In this document: positions 1 through 7,979 of the stretch, piece after piece
How positions within the stretch are numbered: the first letter of the stretch is position 1
How the letters are laid out: each line of letters starts with the position of its first letter
Assembly (NCBI RefSeq): GCF_000378185.1
Contig: NZ_KB899387.1
Location: forward strand, 1-64,000
Direction: 5' to 3'
DNA length: 64,000 bases
Source of the DNA: Salinimonas chungwhensis DSM 16280
GTDB lineage: Bacteria; Pseudomonadota; Gammaproteobacteria; Enterobacterales; Alteromonadaceae
The notes under the pieces: model-generated
Database searches by the model: none
What the model was told of the DNA's origin: nothing
What the model saw: only the letters and a program-made list of their open reading frames with translations
Made by a program: the position numbers and the translations under genes

Positions 1-194
<194 letters not shown>

Positions 195-269
195 AAAATC
201 GAAAATCTATCTATGAATCGTCGGTTGACACTCTTAACGAGTGCCCACACAGATTGTCTTGTTATAAAT

Positions 270-281
270 TGTTAAAGAGCA
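270..281 (-). promoter_or_regulatory. rrn leader boxA antitermination site
   Basis: The minus strand reads TGCTCTTTAACA, which matches the boxA core of gammaproteobacterial rRNA leaders. It lies about 75 nt upstream of the 16S 5' end. In this family boxA recruits the NusB/NusE antitermination complex. The sequence match is direct; the function is inferred from position and identity. Confidence 0.85.
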
Positions 282-381
282 ATTTGTCAGTCAACATTGT
301 TGCCTGACACGCTTTTCAGTACTTGCTAAAAGCAATCTTACTTCGCGTTGGCTTCAGGCTTTACCCCGAAGCGGGAGGCGC

Positions 382-409
382 ATTATACGCCGTTGGTTTT
401 TATTGTCAA
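382..409 (-). promoter_or_regulatory. rrn promoter, proximal
   Basis: On the minus strand a perfect -35 TTGACA (404-409) and a perfect -10 TATAAT (382-387) are separated by 16 bp. They are followed by a GC-rich discriminator (GCGCCTCCCG). This is what is expected of a stringently controlled sigma-70 rRNA promoter. It would start transcription roughly 180 nt upstream of mature 16S. Confidence 0.88.
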
Positions 410-528
410 CACTTTTTTGAAAGTTAATTTCGAAGCGTTGTAAAAACCGTTTATCACGCTGGCCTGAGCCGGTCTGATAAACCCTTGTTCCGTTCTGGCC
501 GTTGGCCTGTCCCGTCGAAGTGGTGCGC

Positions 529-556
529 ATTCTAGCGATCTGAGCCGCACCGTCAA
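529..556 (-). promoter_or_regulatory. rrn promoter, distal
   Basis: A second minus-strand sigma-70 promoter has -35 TTGACG (551-556) and -10 TAGAAT (529-534) with a 16-bp spacer and a GC-rich discriminator. It lies 147 bp upstream of the proximal promoter, giving the tandem P1/P2 layout common for rRNA operons. The rest of 195-682 is rRNA leader and promoter DNA with no credible gene. Confidence 0.8.
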
Positions 557-682
557 CACTTAATTTCAAAAAAGTGTCATATTGGGTTTGTTTGCTTATT
601 TCCTGTGCGATCTGACGTTTTTTAGTTCAGATCCAGAGTATATCTAACAGTATTAGCTATATTGAGTACTGGTAATTATCAT

Positions 683-1618
683 TTAATTGAACGTTGAAGA
701 CTGCTTCAGTCTGGGACTTTTCCTTGCGTACTCTAATAACGGCTTTTCTTCCAGGTATCGATTGAAAGCTCGTACGGCACTATCACTTAATTGCTTATTG
801 TTAAGCTCAAAAACTTTTCTTCCCGCTAGCGCCTTTTTCGCACGCACATAGAATGTCGTGTTTTCTAGTAAAGATTGAAGCTCGCCTGACTCAATCATAA
901 GAGCAAGGCCATACTCAATTCTTTTTGCCAAAACTATGTTCTTTTTGTCTACGTAAAAAAACATTGGATTGGGGTAAAATAATAAATGATGGGGGTCTAG
1001 CATTAACCCTTGTGTGACATCATTGTCGAGTTCCAAATTTGCTTCATGTAATGCCCTTGGATATGCATCCACATAATTTTTACTTACTGCTCTGAATCCT
1101 GCGAGATATGGGTTACTGGTGACATTAAAACCATTGCTTCTTAGTATTTGGGTATCTGGCCAGCCTATTCCCTGGGTAAGAGACAGCTTTTTAAGCGTTG
1201 CCAAAGTACGTGTTTGCGAAAACCTTGTATCAGACTTTCTTACCATCAGCACACGAACGCCATATAATCCGCCAATGATAGGTATAGGAACCGAAAGCAC
1301 CCGTGCGTCACGATTACTGTCACTGATCATCCAAATAATATCAGCCATACCTTTTTCCAGGTTCAGAATTTGCCTGGTTTGGACAGTGGCTTCGCGTTGC
1401 ATATCAAGAACCACCGGACCATACTCATCTTCCGTAAGCTCAAGTGCTCTGGTGAGAACTCCTACAATATAACTATGAATTTCATCGGTTGTGTTTACGC
1501 CGGCTGGAATGTGCAATTTTCGGTGCGCAATAGCATCGGAAGGCTCAACACTAACTCTTCCCTTTGCAGTAGCAGCATTGACCACAAAAACCAACAGCGT
1601 TATGCACCATAACTTCAT
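683..1618 (-). CDS. Periplasmic solute-binding-like protein
   Basis: This 311-residue protein has an apparent Sec signal peptide (MKLWCITLLVFVVNAATA, cleavage near residue 18). The mature part resembles the bacterial type-3 extracellular solute-binding fold found in many stand-alone Alteromonas proteins. The middle has the features expected there: an alternation of beta strands and helices, a segment GMADIIWMISDSNR reminiscent of 'G.vD' ligand-site motifs, and a C-terminal helix typical of the hinge-return lobe. No permease or ATPase gene is adjacent, so an ABC importer role is not supported. A sensing or orphan binding role is equally possible. The ligand is unknown. It is a single gene between the rrn promoters and the next leftward gene. 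Confidence 0.6.
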   Translation of the reverse strand: MKLWCITLLVFVVNAATAKGRVSVEPSDAIAHRKLHIPAGVNTTDEIHSYIVGVLTRALELTEDEYGPVVLDMQREATVQTRQILNLEKGMADIIWMISDSNRDARVLSVPIPIIGGLYGVRVLMVRKSDTRFSQTRTLATLKKLSLTQGIGWPDTQILRSNGFNVTSNPYLAGFRAVSKNYVDAYPRALHEANLELDNDVTQGLMLDPHHLLFYPNPMFFYVDKKNIVLAKRIEYGLALMIESGELQSLLENTTFYVRAKKALAGRKVFELNNKQLSDSAVRAFNRYLEEKPLLEYARKSPRLKQSSTFN

Positions 1619-1794
1619 CTGGTGTCCTGGTCCGCCAATTTACTATTTGAAAACCATCAGTTGCTATCAGCCTAGTGCATACTTTATAAAGTTGCGTAGT
1701 CTTAGCGCTGATTTTCTCTGCTTAGTCAAAATTTTAATTGAATTAAAAACGAAACGATGATGACTATCAGATCAGTTTATTGCTATTAAAAGCC

Positions 1795-2160
1795 CTAATT
1801 TTTTACAAAGACTGATAGCTCTTTAGCGGCCATAGTAGCATTGACTATGCTGATTGCCCTGAAGGCTATGGCTTCCTGGCAATCTTGTCGTCCAGCTGCC
1901 TGGTAGGCCGAAACCAGTAAATAGCTCAGTCCCTGTATTCTATTTAGTAAAGGTCTTAAATTCTGATCTTCCAGTTCCAGTAATATAGCGGCAATATCAA
2001 ACGCACAGCCCAGATAGGGAATTGCTTCGGCATATGCGTGTTGAGAAAACAGCATGGTTCCCTGATTCTCATCTCGCTGCAGAAACAGCAGAGCTTCCCG
2101 GGGATTATTGTAAACCCAGTCCATATGCTTGGGACATAAATACGTTAATTGCATAAGCAT
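1795..2160 (-). CDS. Small uncharacterised protein
   Basis: This 121-residue, mostly helical, soluble protein has no signal peptide. I do not recognise the family. The pattern of Ala/Leu-rich helices (YAEAIPYLGCAFDIAAILL; a later helix with YQAAGRQDCQEAI) resembles a tetratricopeptide-like helical hairpin, but no repeat is clear. A GGAG ribosome-binding sequence lies 3 nt before the first ATG and 9 nt before the in-frame ATG at 2154. The true start may therefore be two codons downstream. It is followed by the HI0933-type flavoprotein gene in the same upstream DNA, but the gap to other genes suggests its own transcript. Function unknown. Confidence 0.55.
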   Translation of the reverse strand: MLMQLTYLCPKHMDWVYNNPREALLFLQRDENQGTMLFSQHAYAEAIPYLGCAFDIAAILLELEDQNLRPLLNRIQGLSYLLVSAYQAAGRQDCQEAIAFRAISIVNATMAAKELSVFVKN

Positions 2161-2226
2161 GTTCTCCGTGTTGAAGTTCTAACATATTCAACTTAAGACC
2201 AACATGCAAATGAAAATCATTATTAT

Positions 2227-3405
2227 TTAGGCATTCTGTCCCGCTACCCAGCCTGAGCTCCATGCCCATTGAAAGTTATAGCCGCCCAGCCAGCCCGTAA
2301 CATCCACTGCTTCACCAATAAAGTACAGTCCTTCGATGCCTCGAGCTTCCATGGTTTTAGATGAAAGCGCATTGGTGTCCACGCCGCCCAGGGTAACTTC
2401 GGCAGTGCGGTAGCCTTCGGTCCCAGCTGGTTGTATACGCCAGTGGTGAAGTTGCTCAGCTATGTCATTAACTTGTTTATCATTGAGTTGCTTTAGAGGT
2501 ACATTCGGCAGATTCAGAACGCTAATCAGTGTTTCGGCAAAACGGCGGGCAAAGCAGGTAGCAATAAAGTTTTTAAGCTGAACATTGGGTTTGTTCGCGC
2601 GCTCCAGCCTGAGCTTTTCGAGAAGATCTTCTTCAACACTCAAATCTAATTCAATTTCCTGCCCATCCCAGTAGGAAGAAATTTGTAATATCGCTGGCCC
2701 TGATATACCGCGGTGAGTGATCAGCATATCCTCTACAAACGAGGTATTTTGACAGCTTGCCCGGACCTTCTGCGAGATTCCAGAGATTTCGGCCAGAGGC
2801 GCCTTCAAGTTGGGTTGTAATGTAAATGGAACAAGACCGGCCCGGGTAGGTAATACGTTCAGGCCAAATTGTTCTGCTATCTTATAGGCAAACGGGGTGG
2901 CACCCAATTTGGGCATACTCAAGCCACCGGTAGCAATGACCAGAGACTCACAGAAGTATTCGCCGTTACTGGTCTGCAATATATAGCCGTCGGCATTCTT
3001 GCTTACTGATGTAATGTCACACCGGGTTGTGATGGTGACATCAGCTTTACGGCATTCTGTCAGCAGCATATCCACAATGTCCGATGCGCTGTTGTCACAG
3101 AACAATTGCCCAAGCGTTTTTTCATGGTGAGGAATACTGTACTCGTTAACCAGCCCGATAAAGTCCCATTGGGTATAACGACTCAAGGCAGATTTACAGA
3201 AATGGGGATTTTCAGAAAGAAAGTTTTCGGGACTGGCGTACATATTGGTGAAGTTACACCGGCCACCACCCGACATCAGTATCTTGCGGCCAACTTTTTT
3301 CGCGTGATCAAGTACTTCAGTTGTTCTGCCACGTTGGCCGGACTGCGCTGCGCAAAAAAGGCCGGCAGCCCCCGCGCCTATGACAATTACATCCCGCTTT
3401 ATCAC
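2227..3405 (-). CDS. HI0933/YhiN-family FAD-dependent oxidoreductase
   Basis: This 392-residue flavoprotein has the N-terminal Rossmann dinucleotide-binding motif GAGAAGLFCA (about residues 11-20). It also has the family's MSGGGRCNFTN segment near residue 45 and a C-terminal GEAVDVTGWLGGYNFQWAWSSG-type FAD contact. Length and motifs match the YhiN/HI0933 family, for which no firm physiological substrate is established. A soluble cytoplasmic location is expected because there is no signal peptide. It is transcribed leftwards as an apparent single gene. Family confidence is high; the specific reaction is unknown. Confidence 0.88.
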   Translation of the reverse strand: MIKRDVIVIGAGAAGLFCAAQSGQRGRTTEVLDHAKKVGRKILMSGGGRCNFTNMYASPENFLSENPHFCKSALSRYTQWDFIGLVNEYSIPHHEKTLGQLFCDNSASDIVDMLLTECRKADVTITTRCDITSVSKNADGYILQTSNGEYFCESLVIATGGLSMPKLGATPFAYKIAEQFGLNVLPTRAGLVPFTLQPNLKAPLAEISGISQKVRASCQNTSFVEDMLITHRGISGPAILQISSYWDGQEIELDLSVEEDLLEKLRLERANKPNVQLKNFIATCFARRFAETLISVLNLPNVPLKQLNDKQVNDIAEQLHHWRIQPAGTEGYRTAEVTLGGVDTNALSSKTMEARGIEGLYFIGEAVDVTGWLGGYNFQWAWSSGWVAGQNA

Positions 3406-3479
3406 TCTGTAACCCCATTGATAAGAAACGCGATGATTATACGCAGGGATAGCGGTGAAAAAAACGACTTTGTCAGGCA

Positions 3480-3505
3480 GAAAAAACGGAGGGGCTAGCC
3501 TCCGT
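3480..3505 (-). terminator. Rho-independent terminator after the LuxR-type regulator
   Basis: A 7-bp stem (ACGGAGG/CCTCCGT, 3486-3492 with 3499-3505) has a 6-nt loop. It is followed on the minus strand by a run of T (A-run at 3481-3486 on the plus strand). It begins right at the stop codon of the upstream regulator gene. Confidence 0.75.
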
Positions 3506-4191
3506 CAGAGTTGTTCGCTCATATAGTTCTGCGACCAGGACAATAACTCGATTCGGTTGCGTGAATGAGTTTTTCTGAAAATACTGTAGATGTGCGTTTT
3601 TACGGTATTTACACTGATATGCAACTGGTCAGCTATTTCCTGATTCTGTGACCCTTTTGAAACCAACTCAATAATCGTTAACTCACGCTTAGTCAGTTTG
3701 GGATGAACCCCTGTATCCGGTTGCCTGTTAGCGCGAGCCTTCGTTATGGCAGGCCGACGCGCATACTGGCGCATTCTGCGCAAAGCCTCGTTTATTGAGC
3801 CACGCTTAAACCAGACATCCATTTTGCCCAGGCGCCGTACGCCTTTTAACAGCAACTCGGGGGAATCAGACGCGTAAAACGTCCCTTCCACGCCGGCAAT
3901 GATAGCCTCGCACTCATCCAACTCGCCAGGTTGTAGATTGAATAACACCCATCGCGCATGGCCATTGCGCTGATAAAAGTCACTAAGTTTATTTTCCTTA
4001 GATGCGGCATCATAAAAAACCAGATCCTGGTTAGAGGTTTCCGGCAACGCCTCAGTACTACCTAGCTCAATGACGTCATAGCCACACGTAGCAAGTAAGC
4101 CTTTGAACAAATTAACATTAGGATCCTGCTGAACATCTGAGTAGCAGGATGTAGAAATCAGATACACATTGAACTTTTGGCCATTTGCCAT
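3505..4191 (-). CDS. CsgD-like LuxR/FixJ-type transcription regulator
   Basis: This 228-residue protein has a C-terminal LuxR-type helix-turn-helix from about residue 165 (LTKRELTIIELVSKGSQNQE, then IADQLHISVNTVKTHIYSIF). The N-terminal 130 residues resemble the degenerate receiver-like domain of CsgD. The HTH is followed by a C-terminal helix ending in a WSQN segment that corresponds to the WAND segment of CsgD. I see no clear conserved phospho-acceptor Asp context and no neighbouring histidine kinase, so phosphorylation control is doubtful. CsgD proteins switch on curli or cellulose matrix genes, but no such genes lie nearby. The targets here are unknown. Confidence 0.75.
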   Translation of the reverse strand: MANGQKFNVYLISTSCYSDVQQDPNVNLFKGLLATCGYDVIELGSTEALPETSNQDLVFYDAASKENKLSDFYQRNGHARWVLFNLQPGELDECEAIIAGVEGTFYASDSPELLLKGVRRLGKMDVWFKRGSINEALRRMRQYARRPAITKARANRQPDTGVHPKLTKRELTIIELVSKGSQNQEIADQLHISVNTVKTHIYSIFRKTHSRNRIELLSWSQNYMSEQL

Positions 4192-4407
4192 AAGTACAAC
4201 CCTCCATGGCCCAGCGAAGTAGAAGAACGTCAGACTGTCCTGACTGACTCGAATGCGCGCTGGGTATAGGTTTACAATACGTGAAGTACTGCCTGACCTT
4301 CACCTCGGAAAGTTTCGTTATAACGTACTGAGTTTAGCAAAGCGATGCGGGCGTACCAGCTATAAAACATTAAATTTGTTGCATCTGCTAAAAACGTATT
4401 ACAACGA

Positions 4408-4440
4408 AAGCCTGAGTGTATACGCTTCATTCTCAGGCTT
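4408..4440 (-). terminator. Inverted repeat, probable terminator after the peroxiredoxin gene
   Basis: A perfect 9-bp inverted repeat (AAGCCTGAG at 4408-4416, CTCAGGCTT at 4432-4440) has a 15-nt loop. It lies just past the stop codon of the leftward peroxiredoxin gene. The downstream T content on the minus strand is modest, so termination may be partial. Confidence 0.5.
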
Positions 4441-4460
4441 GGTTTACTTAATTTACCACG

Positions 4461-4934
4461 TTATAAGCTGTCGAGCATCGTTTGTGCATCAGAAACATCA
4501 AAACGACCAGGATCTTCTACATTCAGTTGGGTGACTTCGCCATCTTCTACGACCATCGAGTAGCGCAGCGAGCGGGTTCCACCGAAGGTGCCGGTATCCA
4601 TATCCAGCCCAATATTTTTAGTAAACACGGCGTTGCCATCAGCAAGCATAGTAATTGCCTCGGCATTAGCCGCTTTCTTCCATGCATCCATAACAAATGC
4701 ATCATTAACCGATACACACATTATTTCATCTACACCCTTAGCTTTTATTTTATCAGCCAGGGCGACATAACCAGGTAGATGTGCTTCTGAGCACGTCGGT
4801 GTGAATGCACCCGGCACGGCAAATAATACAACTTTTTTGTCTTTGAAAAGTGCGTTAGTGTGCGGATTGATGAGCTCACCATCTTTGATAATACCAAACG
4901 ACACTTCGGGTAAAGAACCACCTACATTCAACAT
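4461..4934 (-). CDS. Peroxiredoxin, Prx5/AhpE-like
   Basis: This 157-residue thiol peroxidase has the peroxidatic motif PGAFTPTCS; the catalytic Cys is residue 48. A second Cys at about residue 73 (EIMCVSV) is in the usual Prx5 position. Length fits the single-domain Prx5 type without a glutaredoxin fusion. It should reduce H2O2 and alkyl hydroperoxides in the cytoplasm using thioredoxin or glutaredoxin. A strong ribosome-binding site (AGGAGA) precedes the ATG. It lies 13 nt after rsmJ, so it is probably the last gene of a recG-rsmJ-prx transcript. Confidence 0.9.
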   Translation of the reverse strand: MLNVGGSLPEVSFGIIKDGELINPHTNALFKDKKVVLFAVPGAFTPTCSEAHLPGYVALADKIKAKGVDEIMCVSVNDAFVMDAWKKAANAEAITMLADGNAVFTKNIGLDMDTGTFGGTRSLRYSMVVEDGEVTQLNVEDPGRFDVSDAQTMLDSL

Positions 4935-4947
4935 GTTTTTCTCCTGA

Positions 4948-5706
4948 TTATTTTATATAAACATCAAATCGATGTTTTTTGCTGGTAATGGCCATGGAGG
5001 GTCGCCCACCGGCAAGATACTCTGCACTATTGGGCCGCTTTACCACAACTCGTCTTGTTGCCAGTTTTCTTGCCGGAGCCAGTAATTCGTCTGCATCCGG
5101 ATCATTTCCCAGCAAATGCTGAAACACTTTCATTTCTTTTTTCACAGCTGCCGCTTTCTTACGATGCGGAAACATCGGGTCCAGATAAACAACATCAGCC
5201 GGGGCATGCTGCCAGCTTGCCAGAACCTCAATACTATTACCATGAATCAAGGTAAATAGTTGAGCCTGTTCAGGTTTACTATCAGCCAGACGGCGCAGGC
5301 CGTCCTCAAGCAACGCGGCCACTACCGACGACCTCTCCACCATAAATACCTTACACCCCAGCGTCGCCAATACATATGCATCACGACCTAAACCGGGGGT
5401 TGCATCAATAACTGTAGGTCGAAACTCACCTTTTAAACCCACCGCTTTAGCGATAGGTTCTTTTTTGCCCCCGCCATGCGCACGACGATACTGTATATCT
5501 GCAGCCAGGAAGTCTACTGAAACGCCGCGCTGTTGCGCAATAGTGTTATCTTTCAGTTGTAGCAGGTTATGCTCAACCATTAGCATAAAATTACCAGGTT
5601 CGTTGCTGACAAGGGGGAACTGCCATTTATCGGCCACTGCCGCAGCCAGTTCGTGATCCTCTGCAGTTGCATGCTCAGGAACCCAGACCGGAAGTAAATC
5701 ACGCAT
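4948..5706 (-). CDS. rsmJ: 16S rRNA (guanine-1516-N2)-methyltransferase
   Basis: RsmJ methylates N2 of G1516 in 16S rRNA using S-adenosylmethionine. The protein has the SAM-binding motif DATPGLGRDAYVLA and the catalytic-loop motif VVYLDPMFP typical of N2-guanine methyltransferases. The frame is open 38 codons further upstream. However, the ATG at 5706 (MRDLLPVW) gives a 252-residue product matching the family length, and it overlaps the end of recG by only 8 nt, so I choose it. The overlap suggests translational coupling to recG. The protein is cytoplasmic, with no signal. Confidence 0.9.
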   Translation of the reverse strand: MRDLLPVWVPEHATAEDHELAAAVADKWQFPLVSNEPGNFMLMVEHNLLQLKDNTIAQQRGVSVDFLAADIQYRRAHGGGKKEPIAKAVGLKGEFRPTVIDATPGLGRDAYVLATLGCKVFMVERSSVVAALLEDGLRRLADSKPEQAQLFTLIHGNSIEVLASWQHAPADVVYLDPMFPHRKKAAAVKKEMKVFQHLLGNDPDADELLAPARKLATRRVVVKRPNSAEYLAGGRPSMAITSKKHRFDVYIK

Positions 5707-7768
5707 GACCGTACTGCTCCTTATCGCCAATCCAGCGGTTAATAATAGCCTGCGCGTGGGACGGGTAATCCCGCCATAGGCGCTCCGCGATATCCTGAAC
5801 CTGAGGAATAAGGGCTGCATCGCGAATCAAATCTGCAATGCGTAGCTCTGCAATACCAGTTTGACGGGTCCCCATCAGTTCGCCGGGTCCGCGAATTTCC
5901 AGGTCGCGCTGCGCAATATAAAAGCCATCGCTGGATTCACGTAGTACGCCCAGTCGCTGGGTGGCAGTTTTGGAAAGCGGGCTTTGATAAAGTAATACAC
6001 ACTGACTTTCCACTGCACCACGCCCTACCCTGCCGCGTAGCTGATGCAACTGAGCAAGGCCCAGCCGTTCGGGGTTCTCTATGATCATAATACTGGCATT
6101 GGGTACATCCACCCCAACCTCGATAACCGTTGTTGCCACGAGTAAGTCCAGCTTACCTTCTTTAAAATCTGCCATTACCTGAGCTTTTTCTGCCGGTTTC
6201 AATCGGCCATGAACCAATCCCACCTGTAAATCTGGCAAGGCGGTGCGCAGTGTTATTGCCGCATCTTCGGCGGCCTGACACTGCAACACCTCAGATTCGT
6301 CAATTAACGTACACACCCAGTAGGCCTGCCTACCCTGCTTGCAGGCTTCGTAAACCCGGCCAATCACATCTTCACGCCGGGTATCGGGAACCACTACGGT
6401 GGTCACCGGTGTACGTCCCGGCGGCAATTCATCAATAACAGAGGTATCCAGATCTGCATAAGCTGTCATCGCCAGCGTTCGAGGAATAGGTGTAGCGGTC
6501 ATAATAAGCTGGTGAGGAAAGCGCCCCTGGGCTTCTCCTTTTTCCCGTAACGCTAGGCGCTGATGCACACCAAAGCGATGCTGTTCATCTACAATCACCA
6601 ACGCCAGTTGCTGATAAATCACAGCCTCCTGGAAAATGGCATGGGTACCCACCAGCATCTGAATATCACCACAGGCCAGTCTTGTTAATACCTGTTCTCT
6701 GGCTTTACCCTTTAACTTACCTGCCAGCCAGCCGACCTCTATGCCCAACGGCGATAACCACTCACGAAAATTGTTCGCGTGCTGTTCTGCTAATAATTCG
6801 GTCGGGGCCATGAGCGCTACCTGGTAACCACCGCCGATAGCAGAAAGTGCTGCCATAGCAGCAACCAAGGTTTTACCTGAGCCCACATCGCCCTGTACCA
6901 GGCGCATCATGGGTCGCCCACGCTGCATGTCGCGCTGAATATCTTCGGTGACACGCTGCTGCGCGCCCGTGGGGCTAAATGGCAAACCCGACAGTAGCTT
7001 ATCAATAAGGGACTGCTCTACCGCAATAGCTATACCCGGCTGCTGATCAGACACCTGGCGGACTTTCAGCACGCTAAGATGATGTGCTAACAATTCTTCC
7101 AGAATCAGGCGGTGCTGGGACGGATGCTTACCTTCGTCAAGCAAGATTAGCCCGGCATCCGGCGGCGGTCTGTGGACCAGGTGCAGCGCCTCTTTTAGCG
7201 ACACCTGCTGGGCATACATTCCCTCTGGCAGCAAATCAGCAAGGGCGCCTTTATCAAGTAAAGCCAGAGCTTGTTCGGTCAGATTTCTGAGGGTGAGCTG
7301 CTTGACCCCTTCCGTGGTCGGATAAACCGGTGTGAGGGTTGGATCATCCGGCGGCGATTCTTCATCAATAAGAGAAAATTCCGGATGCATCATTTCAAGG
7401 CCCCACTTGCCGGTACGAATCTCTCCAAAACACCGAACCTGATTGCCCGGGGAGAGCATAGTGCGCTGCACCGCGCCAAAATGAAAGAAGCGCAACGTTA
7501 TCGTACCGCTGCCATCACTTACCTTTACAACCAGCATGCGCTTTTTACCATACTGGATGTCAGCACTCTTTACTTCACCCTGAATACTTACATGCGTAAA
7601 GGGGCGGCAGCGATCAATGGCGTAGACCTGCGTTCGGTCTTCATACCGGGCAGGCAAATGAAACAGAACATCCTGTATTGTATGAAGTCCGATCTTCGCC
7701 AGCTTCTCAGCCACCTTTGCCCCAACGCCTTTCAGGTTGGTAATGGGTGTATGGGCCAGAGACTGCAT
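5699..7768 (-). CDS. recG: ATP-dependent DNA helicase RecG
   Basis: RecG is a branch-migrating double-stranded DNA translocase that remodels stalled replication forks and Holliday junctions. At 689 residues it is full length. It has an N-terminal wedge (OB-fold) domain at about 60-155 and Walker A GDVGSGKT near residue 293. It also has the DEQH box (DEQHRFG) near 394, a TAT motif (MTATPIPRT) and the C-terminal helicase motif QLRGRVGRG. In many gammaproteobacteria recG follows spoT. Here a GH3 gene on the opposite strand lies between the two blocks. Confidence 0.97.
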   Translation of the reverse strand: MQSLAHTPITNLKGVGAKVAEKLAKIGLHTIQDVLFHLPARYEDRTQVYAIDRCRPFTHVSIQGEVKSADIQYGKKRMLVVKVSDGSGTITLRFFHFGAVQRTMLSPGNQVRCFGEIRTGKWGLEMMHPEFSLIDEESPPDDPTLTPVYPTTEGVKQLTLRNLTEQALALLDKGALADLLPEGMYAQQVSLKEALHLVHRPPPDAGLILLDEGKHPSQHRLILEELLAHHLSVLKVRQVSDQQPGIAIAVEQSLIDKLLSGLPFSPTGAQQRVTEDIQRDMQRGRPMMRLVQGDVGSGKTLVAAMAALSAIGGGYQVALMAPTELLAEQHANNFREWLSPLGIEVGWLAGKLKGKAREQVLTRLACGDIQMLVGTHAIFQEAVIYQQLALVIVDEQHRFGVHQRLALREKGEAQGRFPHQLIMTATPIPRTLAMTAYADLDTSVIDELPPGRTPVTTVVVPDTRREDVIGRVYEACKQGRQAYWVCTLIDESEVLQCQAAEDAAITLRTALPDLQVGLVHGRLKPAEKAQVMADFKEGKLDLLVATTVIEVGVDVPNASIMIIENPERLGLAQLHQLRGRVGRGAVESQCVLLYQSPLSKTATQRLGVLRESSDGFYIAQRDLEIRGPGELMGTRQTGIAELRIADLIRDAALIPQVQDIAERLWRDYPSHAQAIINRWIGDKEQYGHA

Positions 7769-7979
7769 GATATCTGTGTCGTCCTGATTAACTATTCTTA
7801 TGCCCGGCAGTGTAAACCACCCTTTTGCTGATGGCGAGTCACAAAAAGGTCAGTCGCCGCTACACGTAAGCATCTCTTTATTGCTATTTTTAACACCCTG
7901 TTTACGTTTTGCTGTGTTCCTCTTGTACCTTTTTTCATCCGTTTTAAGGTAAGCATAATATTCCTTCGTTGGTATCTTT

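Noticed and set aside
354-569. 71-residue leftward open frame in the rRNA leader
   Set aside because: It covers both rrn promoters, has no ribosome-binding sequence and no protein-like pattern; this DNA is regulatory.
7271-7831. 186-residue rightward frame over recG 5' region
   Set aside because: It is an antisense shadow of recG, which is strongly conserved in this region.
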